A DNA stretch of 64,000 nt from Flavobacteriales bacterium (GCA_002706365.1 PALM01000032.1:62001-126000); one strand, 5' to 3'; positions 9,684 through 19,800 are shown, numbered from the stretch's first letter. Made by a program: numbers and translations. Notes: a model not told the origin generated them from the sequence alone.

Positions 9684-11228
9684 TTACTGATTATCAATAT
9701 GGTCTCTCATTAAACTTATGGATTCAGCTAATTGACTCTCTGTAAATCTTACATTGTGAGTATTTTCTGGATGATGGATTTGATGTCGGATATATTCAGT
9801 TAGAATCCTATCTTGGGTTTGAGTAGAGCCATCACTATTAAGTCTTATATACTCCATTGTTTCTTTTCCATCTTTAAAGTCGCTTAATAAACCTTCACCA
9901 TCCAAGTAGCCGTATAGCTCATTATGATATTCTTCGGTAATCTCTTCGAAAGCTGTATAGTTAACTTCATTAAGCGAGGGATAAGGTAATTGTCCTGTCA
10001 ATTCTTGTTCGATTACTTTATTGCTGTCTCTAGTTAGAATCAATCTTAGGTTCTCAAAACTTAATCCTTTTACAACAACAGGGCTATGGGTTGTCATCAG
10101 AATCTGAGTATTATCAGATCCTGCTAATTCAATAAGGGCTTTGACTAGCAATTTTTGATGCGCTGAATGTTGTGAAGTTTCGGGTTCTTCAATTGCATAA
10201 ATCACAGTAGGAACATTTCTTTCTCTACTCCTTCTTTCTGCCTCTGCCCTAAAAAAGTTTAATAGAATGAGCCTTTTTACACCACTGCCTCTTTTATTAA
10301 TTGGAATATCCTCATCTCCCGTTATTGATACTTTTTTAAATACATCATGCCATTTAAGACTCTCTGAGGATGGAATGTCAGGGTTTAAACTGTCTGCAAT
10401 TTCAGGATTCATCTCCCTTAATTTTTCAAGGGTTAGATCAGCCACTTCTTGAAGCTTTTCTTCAACTTGTCTTGCAATTATATCAAGTGTGCTTTGGATT
10501 TCTTCATCACTCATTATTTGCTTTACTGCATCATTCAATGGATCTTGAACCTCGACGTCACCATCACTATTCTTCCTATCAGATTGGAATAAAGAATAAA
10601 GGGGTAAATAACTCTCAAGTTTGTTCCAAATAGATTTAGTTTCGCCTTTGGTGACATCGATTAAGATTTCTTCTAGATCTAAATCATCGGAAAAGTGAGA
10701 CCAAATTGCTTCTCTCATCACCGCATTTTTTGTTCGATTCTCGCATTCTATATTTTCATCATTTATAATATTTTGCAAATCTCTTTGTGTCTTAAGAAGT
10801 AAGTCCGAACAATTAGAATTCGTGGGATGATTGGCACTAATAAATACCTTTTCACTTCCCCCATTTGTATACTTCTTCATTATTTCTAAATCCCCATCTG
10901 AATTTAAAAGATGTTCTGCTTCTAGAGAAGTTTCATTGGTGCTATCAATAACTAGCCTTGCTGGAAAATCATCAAATATTAAAGAGATCTCAGTTGTTTT
11001 ATTATTATCTAGTAAACAAGCTTTATTGACATCATCTTTATCCATCTTTATTCTCGCTTTGCCATTAGTTTTATTGAAAAAAATATCTAGGGCTTCAAGA
11101 ATGGTTGATTTACCAATATCATTCTTACCAACAAAAGTGGTTAGGTTACTAACAGAAGTTTCAACTTGTTCGCTATAACTTCTGAAATTTTTTATTTTAA
11201 TCTTTTTGAGTCTCATCCTATGAAACAT
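9684..11228 (-). CDS. OLD-like AAA ATPase, probable defence effector
   Basis: This 514-aa ATPase belongs to the ABC/SMC-like group shared with OLD-family nucleases. It has KIKNFRSY near residue 12, Walker A GKNDIGKST at 34-42, the Walker B strand YAIEEPETS near 344, and the switch-like THSP near 381. Family members with a C-terminal TOPRIM nuclease act on phage or foreign DNA. Here only about 120 residues follow the ATPase core, with no TOPRIM acidic triad. They contain a Glu/Asp-rich stretch and YIRHQIHHPEN near residue 480. It may therefore need a separate effector, or use an unrecognised C-terminal one. The start may be Met5 (base 11216, MRLKKIKIKNF), which fits the family better. No partner gene overlaps it. 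Confidence 0.75.
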   Translation of the reverse strand: MFHRMRLKKIKIKNFRSYSEQVETSVSNLTTFVGKNDIGKSTILEALDIFFNKTNGKARIKMDKDDVNKACLLDNNKTTEISLIFDDFPARLVIDSTNETSLEAEHLLNSDGDLEIMKKYTNGGSEKVFISANHPTNSNCSDLLLKTQRDLQNIINDENIECENRTKNAVMREAIWSHFSDDLDLEEILIDVTKGETKSIWNKLESYLPLYSLFQSDRKNSDGDVEVQDPLNDAVKQIMSDEEIQSTLDIIARQVEEKLQEVADLTLEKLREMNPEIADSLNPDIPSSESLKWHDVFKKVSITGDEDIPINKRGSGVKRLILLNFFRAEAERRSRERNVPTVIYAIEEPETSQHSAHQKLLVKALIELAGSDNTQILMTTHSPVVVKGLSFENLRLILTRDSNKVIEQELTGQLPYPSLNEVNYTAFEEITEEYHNELYGYLDGEGLLSDFKDGKETMEYIRLNSDGSTQTQDRILTEYIRHQIHHPENTHNVRFTESQLAESISLMRDHIDNQ

Positions 11229-11379
11229 TTAACTTTTCCGATACAACATATGAAAAAAGCATAAGCTCCTCATATTCAATAAGTCTTGATTTCTTATAAT
11301 TTAGCAAGAAAAGGCGACTAAGTACTTGACATTCAATTTATTAGATCGAGTCTTTTGAGAAAGGAGATATCCAATCAAG

Positions 11380-11613
11380 TCAGAATGCTCCAGCGAATTG
11401 TAGCACAAAACCTAATACTAATAAAGAAAGGCCCGTGTAAGCTCCAATTTGAATTCGGCGATTTTTTCTTTTTTGTTCTTTAGGTAGCTCACCTGACATA
11501 GATTTTCCCATTGACAAATCGTAACCTGAAGGAAGGCCAAATTGAAAGAGTAGTATTACTCCTGCAATATCAAGCAATAACCCAATTTGTGTGAGATTTA
11601 AACATCCTACCAT
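11380..11613 (-). CDS. Small two-helix membrane protein (77 aa)
   Basis: This 77-aa protein has two predicted membrane helices (GLLLDIAGVILLFQFGLP, about residues 11-28, and YTGLSLLVLGFVLQFAGAF, 59-77). A basic loop, EQKRKNRRIQ, lies between them. Both ends would sit on the same side. Short proteins of this build, beginning xxLxxIGLxLxIxGVxLLF, occur in many bacteria without known function. It lies about 150 bases upstream of the ATPase gene on the same strand and could be transcribed with it. Confidence 0.55.
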   Translation of the reverse strand: MVGCLNLTQIGLLLDIAGVILLFQFGLPSGYDLSMGKSMSGELPKEQKRKNRRIQIGAYTGLSLLVLGFVLQFAGAF

Positions 11614-11847
11614 AAAGTTAAGTTACCAATATAAATCGGCTAGTTTATTTATTCAGTCTTACTCACCCAAATCTATTGTCTTTATTTCGGCAAATTACTT
11701 AATTTAGCTAAACAGCTATATGATAGTGACTTATATTCACTAAAAGCAGTTCTTATTTTTCCTGATCTGCATTAAAAACTAACTCATGATCTTTTTCACA
11801 ATGAATATTGTGATCAATGACTTCACTGCTAATCTTTTTTATTGAGC

Positions 11848-12156
11848 ATGACTGCAATTAAACTTTTCTTATGCACATGTTTATTTTGGTTGCTTAATCA
11901 AGTGGCTGGAAAAATTGTTAAAGATTCTCTACCGGCTGATATGAGTATTCAAAAGATCTACTCCGTCAGCTCAAAGATTCTATTTAGATTTCTCTTACTA
12001 GCCATTTTGAGCTATTCACTTTTCTACATTAAAATTGGTATCCCTTCTGAAAAGCAGAAAATGGCTTTGATTGGCACTTGTGCAATTATTTTATTTGCTC
12101 TTGTGATGATGGAATCCAAGAATAAATGGGAAAGGCCAATCACAATAGAGAAGTAA
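11848..12156 (+). CDS. Small membrane protein (about 102 aa)
   Basis: The protein has three probable membrane helices: near the start (LFLCTCLFWLLNQ), in the middle (LFRFLLLAILSYSLFYI) and near the end (MALIGTCAIILFALVMM). A short charged tail follows. ATG at 11848 is preferred to the in-frame TTG two codons upstream. No family is recognised. The next gene begins 13 bases after its stop codon on the same strand, so the two probably form an operon. Confidence 0.55.
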   Translation: MTAIKLFLCTCLFWLLNQVAGKIVKDSLPADMSIQKIYSVSSKILFRFLLLAILSYSLFYIKIGIPSEKQKMALIGTCAIILFALVMMESKNKWERPITIEK

Positions 12157-12169
12157 ATACACTCTATCA

Positions 12170-12625
12170 ATGCAGCCTGAACTTATTCTTACATCCGACT
12201 ACAAAGAAGCATTATTACTTTACGACTTCGAATTCTTTTTAGAAAAAGACATTGAGCAAAATGATTACTCTGAGTCAGAAGTTCAACTCATATATAGTAC
12301 CTATCAAAGTGTAACAAATAAGCTTAAATCAGATCGTATAAAGAACCCCAAACAACATCACTATTATCTTGAAGGCCAAGTGAGGCTTATGTTTGAAGAT
12401 AAAGGCTTTCTAGCTGGCTTCTTAGGATTAAAAGGGGGTGGTTATTCTCGGTCTACAATTGACTTTAAAGCAATGGGTGACAACTGGGCCTACTTTGATA
12501 TGTGGCAGAAGTATGAACGAAGAAAATTCCGAAGAAAAACTGCTTGGGATTACATCACTAAAATTGGAGCTGTGCTGGCTATACTTCTTACAATACTAAC
12601 CATATGGAAGTCCATAATAGGTTAA
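12170..12625 (+). CDS. C-terminally anchored protein of unknown function (151 aa)
   Basis: The first 125 residues are soluble and helical, rich in Glu, Lys and Tyr (YDFEFFLEKDIEQNDY). A basic stretch (YERRKFRRKTAW) and one membrane helix (IGAVLAILLTILTIWKSI) close the protein, which leaves the soluble part in the cytosol. A glycine-rich LGLKGGGYSRS loop lies near residue 83. It follows the 102-aa membrane protein by 13 bases. A soluble domain paired with a small membrane protein is a layout also seen in membrane-acting defence pairs, but no homology supports that here. Confidence 0.55.
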   Translation: MQPELILTSDYKEALLLYDFEFFLEKDIEQNDYSESEVQLIYSTYQSVTNKLKSDRIKNPKQHHYYLEGQVRLMFEDKGFLAGFLGLKGGGYSRSTIDFKAMGDNWAYFDMWQKYERRKFRRKTAWDYITKIGAVLAILLTILTIWKSIIG

Positions 12626-12894
12626 TAGAACTTTTCTGATACCTAAGAGAATTTGGATATTGATCTAATTATCTATCTCTTCATTGAATATAGGCACAAA
12701 CTCTTCAATAGAGTATTCTCATCAATCTGACTGTTATAAAATTAGATTATTGTGAATCCACGAATTTGCTTGGATTAAAAAGTTAAGGCCCTAGAATTTA
12801 AATTGTCTTTGAAATAATTTATTATATCCTTATCTCATTGAATTTAGCATTCAATAAATATTGTCTTTATTAGCTGACTATCAACATTATCTGA

Positions 12895-14040
12895 ATGAAT
12901 AGAATTGTTTTAGTTGGAAACGGATTTGACATCTCATGTGGATTAAAGACATCTTACGATGATTTTATCCTTTGGTATTTAAAAAGACAACTGCTGAAGC
13001 TATGCAGAAGTCAAAATAGAAAATATAAAGATCTACTCATTGAAATCACTTTAACCCAACCTAATAATGATTTGATCTTAATTATAAAGGATTTAAATAA
13101 GCTCAGTGAGCTTTTAGACCTTCAAAATATCTCTTTCAATTTACCAAATCGACAAAGTCGTCCAATAGGCGTTCTAAATTTAACATGCGCTATTAATTCC
13201 CCCATTCTCAAATACTCAATTGATAGTCATAAATGGTCGAGCATTGAACAATCTTATTATTATGAATTACTTGAACTCTTCCAAGAGTTTGATAATACAA
13301 GAAGGGCGAATAAATATGAGAAAATTGGGAAAATTAAAAGGTTAAATGATCAACTCAATTATATCAAGCAATTGCTTATAGAGTATTTATCTGAGATAGA
13401 AGAAAATATTGATGCAAAGGTTCATACCAATAAATACTTGAAAGATATTTTCAATAAGATTAAAAAATCTCCATATGAGAGAGATTGGAAGATTTCCATG
13501 TCAGAAGATGAAATTAGAAAGAATGAACTAGAAGATATCTACTATTTCAGTTTTAACTACACCTCCTTATTAGATACTCATTTAAGTGATTTCAATGTTA
13601 TTGGACAAAACACTTTGGTGTTCAATATTCATGGATACCTAGATAATCCTGAATCTATAATTTTTGGGTATGGAGACGACTCACATAAGGATTATTACAA
13701 TTTAGAACAGAGTGGGATTGATGATTTTATTATAAATATCAAATCATTCCATTATCCTTCTGATGAGATATATGAAACACTAATAGGTGCTTTAGATAGT
13801 GGAATTTTTGAGGTGTTTATACTTGGTCATTCATTAGGCCTATCTGATAGAGTCTTATTAAAAACAGTATTTGAACATCGTAATTGCAGAAGTATACGAC
13901 TGTTTCATAGAAACTCTCTAGATGACCATATTAAAAAAAGGCTTGCTCTCTCAAGACATTTTGAAGATAAAATCAAGATGAGAGAGCGAATTGTAAGATT
14001 TGACCCAAACGATATCCTAGATAGTGATGAGGTAGATTAA
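12895..14040 (+). CDS. AbiH family abortive-infection-like protein
   Basis: This 381-aa protein begins MNRIVLVGNGFDISCGLKTS, the signature of AbiH (PF14253), a family named for a phage abortive-infection protein. Further family marks are YFSFNYTSLLD near residue 217, a conserved NIHG near 243 and ILGHSLGLSD near 308. The layout (GNG near the N-terminus, a TxN/FNYT block, HG, then a G-SL-D block) parallels SIR2-like enzymes, so a Rossmann-type nucleotide-binding fold is inferred. The middle is helical with Lys/Glu-rich segments. The gene starts after a 269-base AT-rich gap and is followed 13 bases later by a DUF3883 gene, so the pair is probably one operon. The family's biochemical activity is not established. 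Confidence 0.85.
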   Translation: MNRIVLVGNGFDISCGLKTSYDDFILWYLKRQLLKLCRSQNRKYKDLLIEITLTQPNNDLILIIKDLNKLSELLDLQNISFNLPNRQSRPIGVLNLTCAINSPILKYSIDSHKWSSIEQSYYYELLELFQEFDNTRRANKYEKIGKIKRLNDQLNYIKQLLIEYLSEIEENIDAKVHTNKYLKDIFNKIKKSPYERDWKISMSEDEIRKNELEDIYYFSFNYTSLLDTHLSDFNVIGQNTLVFNIHGYLDNPESIIFGYGDDSHKDYYNLEQSGIDDFIINIKSFHYPSDEIYETLIGALDSGIFEVFILGHSLGLSDRVLLKTVFEHRNCRSIRLFHRNSLDDHIKKRLALSRHFEDKIKMRERIVRFDPNDILDSDEVD

Positions 14041-14053
14041 TAATCCAAGACAA

Positions 14054-15280
14054 ATGAAAAATGTTGAATTGAAAAATGCAATCATTGAATTTCAGCCACT
14101 GATTCACGACATTCAAAAAAGCAGAGAAGATTCCTATGAAATTGCTAGAGAATTTAGAAAGTTCTATACCATTAAAGCTCTTGAATCAATGCCTTTTGAA
14201 CACTATGCTCTTGGTCATTATGAGCCTGCAGATGGGTCTCCCTTATTCTGTTATACTATTGAGCATAAACTAAAGGAACTTGGAAAAATAACTGGATCAA
14301 CTTCATTCAAGTTCGGTGTTTATTACGGTCAAACTAAAAGTGATCCTGTTAACAGAAACAGATTTGTAAAGAGGTTTGGTTCTAATTTTAAAGAAGCCTA
14401 CAGAAATGTTAGAAATGAGATCATTGATTTGGTAAAGGCAGGCAAACTAAAAGATACTCGATCAATAGTTCGAAATCAATTATCTCCAATGTTTAAGGGC
14501 AAGATTCTTACTACTTTCTACCCTAATGATTATCTCAATATTTTTTCTAATAGACATCTTGACTATTTTCTGGTTCAGTTGAATTTGGACAACAATAAGA
14601 TTCTAGACTCTGACCCTGTATTAAAAAGAGAAACACTCCTAGCGTTCAAAATCAAAGACCCACAAATGAAGTTATGGAGTAATGATATCTTCATGTATTT
14701 TCTTTATCATATGTATCCAAAGGGACCAGATCAAGAACGGACATCTAACGACTCTCCTGTCTTTCCAAATATCCAAAAACCTGTTTGGGTAGACTTAGAT
14801 ATCTACAAAGGAAAGAAGACAAGCAGCTACACTAGATCCAATGGGAAGAATAAAGATTATGAGGGTGAAGCCAGAAGGAATAAACTGCATGGAAATAGAG
14901 GTGAGAAAATTGTTTTAGAAATGGAAAAGCAAAGACTAGCTGAGGTTAATGATAGACCTGACCTAGCGAAAAAAGTACATCCAGCAAAATATGATTACCT
15001 GGGTTATGATATTGAATCTATTGAATTAGATGGAACTACCAAACGTTATATAGAGGTTAAGTCAACTACTGCTAGAGTAGGTGAAACAACCTTCTTTATC
15101 TCTAAAAATGAGTTTGAAAAAGCACAAGAATTGACTAACTATCAGATATATCTAGTTTATGAGGTAACCTCAACTCAACCTAAAGTATGTATTCTCGGAA
15201 ACCCATTTAATCCACAGGACAAAAAATTTGAATTGACCCCAATTTCATATAAGGTAAATTTTAAATCACAAAAGAAGTAA
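14054..15280 (+). CDS. McrB-N-like plus DUF3883 domain protein, probable defence partner
   Basis: This 408-aa protein has two recognisable parts. Around residues 50-100 the segment FCYTIEHKLKELGKITGSTS and FKFGVYYG resemble a domain found at the N-terminus of McrB-type restriction proteins. From about residue 275 to the end is a DUF3883 domain with GNRGEKIVLEMEK, a GYDIES strand and YIEVKST near 335, the pattern of a PD-(D/E)xK-like nuclease core (E, then E-x-K). A basic linker (SNGKNKDYEGEARRNKLHG) joins them. DUF3883 is frequent in restriction and anti-phage loci. Thirteen bases separate it from abiH upstream. Nuclease activity is inferred from the ExK motif. Confidence 0.7.
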   Translation: MKNVELKNAIIEFQPLIHDIQKSREDSYEIAREFRKFYTIKALESMPFEHYALGHYEPADGSPLFCYTIEHKLKELGKITGSTSFKFGVYYGQTKSDPVNRNRFVKRFGSNFKEAYRNVRNEIIDLVKAGKLKDTRSIVRNQLSPMFKGKILTTFYPNDYLNIFSNRHLDYFLVQLNLDNNKILDSDPVLKRETLLAFKIKDPQMKLWSNDIFMYFLYHMYPKGPDQERTSNDSPVFPNIQKPVWVDLDIYKGKKTSSYTRSNGKNKDYEGEARRNKLHGNRGEKIVLEMEKQRLAEVNDRPDLAKKVHPAKYDYLGYDIESIELDGTTKRYIEVKSTTARVGETTFFISKNEFEKAQELTNYQIYLVYEVTSTQPKVCILGNPFNPQDKKFELTPISYKVNFKSQKK

Positions 15281-15625
15281 TGGATTCCTTTGATAGTATT
15301 GATGAAAAACTAAGTAGCTTAAGTTAGAATTGATGCAGAAAGAGATTATAATAAGATTTCCCTAGAAACATTCACTTTTGATTTTGAATAAGTCATAGAC
15401 TTTCCATTAGATCAATTGATTAATAGATATAGATGATAAAGCTTAATACTTTTCTTAATATTTCGCAAGATAGATCCCAAATCAATTAATTAGTATAAGG
15501 AGATAAACGAACTAAGAGAATTGAAAAATGCCATCAAGCATTTTGAAATTAAGGATTCAAGAGTTAAAATCAAGGAGCTTGATAAATCAGCTGAGCCTAC
15601 ATACCAAGACATCAAAGTACTCTAA
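15281..15625 (+). pseudogene. Gene debris downstream of the AbiH-DUF3883 operon
   Basis: This stretch holds coding-like fragments but no complete gene. A 15-codon frame (MDSFDSIDEKLSSLS) starts right at the DUF3883 stop codon. From about 15500 to the stop at 15623-15625, a frame of some 40 codons reads INELRELKNAIKHFEIKD and onward with a helical, charged composition, but it has no start codon. Together with the short frame at 15632-15826, this looks like a decayed gene broken by stops or deletions. The ancestral gene cannot be identified. Confidence 0.4.
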
Positions 15626-15631
15626 AAGAAA

Positions 15632-15826
15632 GTGAAAAAAAGACCAAAGTTTTTTCTCCGTTCGTTAACAGATAAAGTTTATAAAGATCTATATCAGTAC
15701 GATTCCAATAGACTAAAGAGGTTTGCAAAGACCATAGCACTTAGACTTGAGAAGAATGAAGCAGGAGCTCTAATAGTCTATTTAAATAGCCCCCTATTTA
15801 GAATAATAGAGCTACCTAATGAATAA
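15632..15826 (+). CDS. Short basic protein or gene remnant (64 aa)
   Basis: This 64-aa frame starts with GTG right after the debris at 15281-15625 and begins with a basic stretch (KKRPKFFLRS). The rest is amphipathic helix (NRLKRFAKTIALRLEKNEAGAL) and a C-terminal strand. It could be the end of the broken gene upstream or a small real gene. No family is recognised. Confidence 0.3.
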   Translation: MKKRPKFFLRSLTDKVYKDLYQYDSNRLKRFAKTIALRLEKNEAGALIVYLNSPLFRIIELPNE

Positions 15827-15962
15827 AGTTAAAATTGATTTAACTGACACTGCTAAAGTCTTTAAATGTATATGAAACAAAAACTACATTTTCAAATTGA
15901 TATATTACTCAGTAACTTTAATGTTATATTCTTGTGAAATATTAGAGTAAACTAATCCCCTT

Positions 15963-16463
15963 TTGAGAACAACTATTTTAATAATTGTATTTTGCGGCTC
16001 AATTTCATTATTAAGTGGGCAAAATAACCGATTGACAAGGCATCCTTATACCTTAAAACTATTCTTAGATAATCAGAGAATTTATGAAGTTGATATTCAA
16101 GGATCTAAGTTTGTTTTGCCAGATAATTCAATTCAATTATATTCAGGAGAAAGTGTTTTTATTGAAGTGGAACTAGTTGATTCTTCAATTGTATCAATTA
16201 AGTCGGTAGAAAAAAATATTAACCCAGAAAGAACTATTGAACTAAGTCTAAGACAAAACACTGAAAATTTTAATCATCTAAATTCGATATTTAGAATATT
16301 TAATCCTTTATCCAGATCTATAATTTACGAAGCTAAAATATTTGTATCGGGTAAAAGTAATTGGGTAGAAACAGAAGTAATACCAGTTAAACCAATGAAG
16401 GCTAGCTTTGAAATTTGGCCTGAAGTTGTAATATCAATAGCTATTTTAAATATTACTCTTTAA
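15963..16463 (+). CDS. Secreted beta-rich protein of unknown function (166 aa)
   Basis: This 166-aa protein starts with TTG and has a signal peptide (MRTTILIIVFCGSISLLSGQ). The mature part is beta-rich, with segments such as HPYTLKLFLDNQRIYEVDIQG and FIEVELVDSSIVSIK. No catalytic motif is seen. Its stop codon abuts that of the convergent lipoprotein gene, with no base between. No family is recognised. Confidence 0.5.
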   Translation: MRTTILIIVFCGSISLLSGQNNRLTRHPYTLKLFLDNQRIYEVDIQGSKFVLPDNSIQLYSGESVFIEVELVDSSIVSIKSVEKNINPERTIELSLRQNTENFNHLNSIFRIFNPLSRSIIYEAKIFVSGKSNWVETEVIPVKPMKASFEIWPEVVISIAILNITL

Positions 16464-16790
16464 TCATTTCTTCAACTCGTTTATGATTATCTTACAAGTT
16501 TTCTTCTCCATTTTAAAAAAAACTCCCCCTTTTATTAACCTTTGATTGGTAGAGTCTCCTGAGAATATTATCCATTCTAGTGAATCATCTATAATAGTAT
16601 ATGGAGAAAATTTCTTATAACTCCCATGCATATTTTTTATCTCATATTCAGCCAACTTTAATGCTTCATCTCTTGAATAACAATCTTGATATTTTAATTT
16701 CTCTCTAATACTTTTTCTATTAGATATTTTACATCCAATTAAAACAACCAATAATATCAATCCACTTTTTCTTATTCTATTTATTTCCAT
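16464..16790 (-). CDS. Lipoprotein resembling NTF2-fold immunity proteins, candidate RHS immunity
   Basis: This 108-aa protein has a lipoprotein signal ending in VLIGC (Cys20). The mature part has the pattern I associate with the NTF2-fold immunity family (PF15631): a helical start with EALKLAEYEIKNMHG, a middle FSPYTIIDDSLEWIIFSG strand pair, and a closing GGVFFKMEKKTCKIII hairpin. It follows the 3176-aa RHS protein gene by 16 bases on the same strand, the usual place for an immunity gene. Its predicted site is the periplasmic face of a membrane, so the toxin would act or arrive in the periplasm. The immunity role is inferred from position and family likeness. Confidence 0.6.
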   Translation of the reverse strand: MEINRIRKSGLILLVVLIGCKISNRKSIREKLKYQDCYSRDEALKLAEYEIKNMHGSYKKFSPYTIIDDSLEWIIFSGDSTNQRLIKGGVFFKMEKKTCKIIINELKK

Positions 16791-16806
16791 TCGATCTTGG
16801 TTACTA

Positions 16807-19800
16807 CTAATCTGGATCTATCGTATTTACTCTAGAAGGGGAGTCTGGATCAGAGGGAACGCTTTCCGTATCAATTACCTCAACCTTTCCATCAGCAGGA
16901 ATCTTATTATCCATCACTCCATCTAAGATCGGAGGGGTGAATTTTTTTACACTGCCACCTGGAGTAATAAGATAGCCAACGTGTTCTTCATGAGTATTCC
17001 CTTGTTTGTCTCCTTCTGAAAAGTTTTCATTTTCATCAAAATTATCATTTGTAGTTGGGAACATATAATCTTCGATAGTAGCTGAAGCATGTGTATGCAC
17101 GTCAGCTACAATATCTTCTTTGTCGTGCCCTCTTAGTTTTATCTCCACACTAGTTTTTTTACCCTTTGTTGCTTTTACATAGGTATAATACACGTCATCG
17201 CCATCTACAACTTTGATTATTATACTCCCATATTCTCTATCCTTCTTAATTGATTTTGAATTGTATGTTTTCCCAAAGTCAATAGCTGCCTCATCGGCAG
17301 ATTTAAACCTATCCCCAGGTCCTTCACCATTAATATCAATATACCTAATTGGAATGTTAGCAGCAAATAAATATGGACTCCAATAAGGGAAATCTGCTTC
17401 TCTAGGGTCTGTGCTAAAAAATTTACCTAGTCTTGAAGAGTATATTCTAGCTCCAAAGTCATAAGCATTCCCAGATCCACTCAACGCATCTTCTCTTTCG
17501 TACCCATTAAATCCATAGTTATATGCTAAAGCATTCCTTTTAGAAATAGGCACTGAAGTGTTTTCATGAATCTCATAAATATCTAAACTAAACATTTCAG
17601 CAAATGCTGTAAATGGATAGCCAGATTCACCCCAGCTGATTTTAAATTCAATTTCAAGCACTCCATTATTAGCCATACTATCTAATTGCTTCCCAGAATA
17701 GAATATAGAAAGTGTCTTTATACTATCTCTTCTTATTTGAGCAGCACCGGTGTAATTAGCTGTACTCCAAGAACCATTGCCCGGTTCATTGATCACAATA
17801 TGTCTACCCTGAGCCACCATTTCAAAGTCTAACTGATATTGAGCTGAGGTATCTAGATTTGGTATCACCTCATTGAGATCAATATCCATTGAAAAGTCAA
17901 ACTTGTGTCTTCCTGCCCAACAGCAGTCCGTATGATCTATTCTTATGGTATCAATGAATTCCTGTCTGTAGATGTTGGTATCCTTCACACAGAAAACTGA
18001 ATCCGAAGTATTTACATAGGAGTTGAGAGCAGCATAATCTGCACAATCATTCAATTTCCCTCGATATGATAAAACCTCAATATCCTTGGTATAATCAATT
18101 GTGTTGAAGCTACCAGATCTTCCCATGATTTCCATGCCAAAAGGATAATAGTCATAGGTTCCTGTTAATTGTGCTTGATATCCAATAGAAGTATCAAAAT
18201 CATGGGAACCATAATCAACTAATTCTTGAGGGTGTAGTTTTTTGTCACTAACAGTAGCAACCACATTACCAAGGTGATCCTTAATCTCATACTCCTTTGC
18301 TGATAACTTTCTACTAAACTTGCTTTCAGTATCTCTGTTTTTCATATTTGAATTCCTTATTCCTAATCTATCAGAGCCATAAATGTGATGTTGCTCTGGC
18401 ACTAAATATACCTGATGTGGACTGCAACCCCCAAGAGGCCCAAAATCAACTGTAGGATCAAAAAATTCAGATAATTCATAAGCTAGATCAAGTGGACTAA
18501 AGTGATGCAAATCAGAGAATACGGAATAAAGTGTATCATAGTAATAATGTTGAATGATAAGCTGGTACGGGCAATTTAACTTATAGTAATGAGCCAAATT
18601 TGCAAAACCTTCTGATGCATAAATATTATCATAAGTTGTACTATGAAGATGCTGAAGCTCTAATAAGTCTCTGAAATAGGTTGAATCACAATTTCTAGCA
18701 ATAGAGGATTTAATGTATGCATGTACAGTGGTAGAATCCTCAAAGTAGATATCATATTGCTTGAAATAACTTGATCCAAAATAATTATCAAATAGATCAA
18801 CTACTTTATTGTTGCTAAAGATAGGGTTCAAAAAGTACTTCAAGTATGATCCACTCACATCATTAGTCCAATTTATTGAAGAACTTGGTTTGTATTGATT
18901 CAATTCTCCAATATCAACGTAAGATGAATTAATACAGTGCATGTGATATAATAGCCCACATAACCTATCATAAGAAACGGAAGATAAGTAGGAGTCAGCA
19001 GTGTAGTAACTACTAAGATTGGCAATAGATAATGCTGAACCAATATCAGTTGAAGAGAAATCTAAGGCAAGAACCATAGCATTAATGATCTCAATATATT
19101 TCGTGGAATTGCTTACATCTTCCAATGCAACATACTTATCTAGACTATCAATAAAATCATCTAGTTCTTCACTTTGATCCAAATTACCATTGATACAGTC
19201 AATAATAATATTGTATTCAGCTTCAGAAATATCAAGATAAGAAGACATCAAGCTTTGACTTGACTGAATATCATCTATAAAATCTTTGTTCATACTGTAG
19301 AAAAAAGAATAGTTTGAAGTTGACCCATAGATTGAATCATAGTAGTGATCGATGTCTCCGTAAAAAGTTTGAATAGAATCGGTTTCTATAAGATACTGAA
19401 TCCATATTTCATTCCTATCATTTACAATAGCAATGAAGGATGATAAAGAACTATCATATGCGTATTTGGTATACGAATAAGGATCATAGTCCAAGATTCT
19501 ACATACTGCTTGAGGATAGAGATCAAAGTAAATTGAGTCATCCAAGCATAGCATTATACTATCCTTGATGTTTGGGATCTGTTCTAGGTTATCTTCTGCA
19601 GACTCTTTGAATTCAACTTTCTTGCTAAAATCATCATTTAGGAAATCTATCAGCGCAGATAAATCATTCAATTGACTTACGGCAGAGGAAGCATAGTGCT
19701 GATAGCTTTCGCTATATTGATAATAGAATAGCCCGGTGCTATCATTTCCTTCGTAGTAATCACAATCCCTTTCCTCATAGGTTGCCATAACATTCCCATT

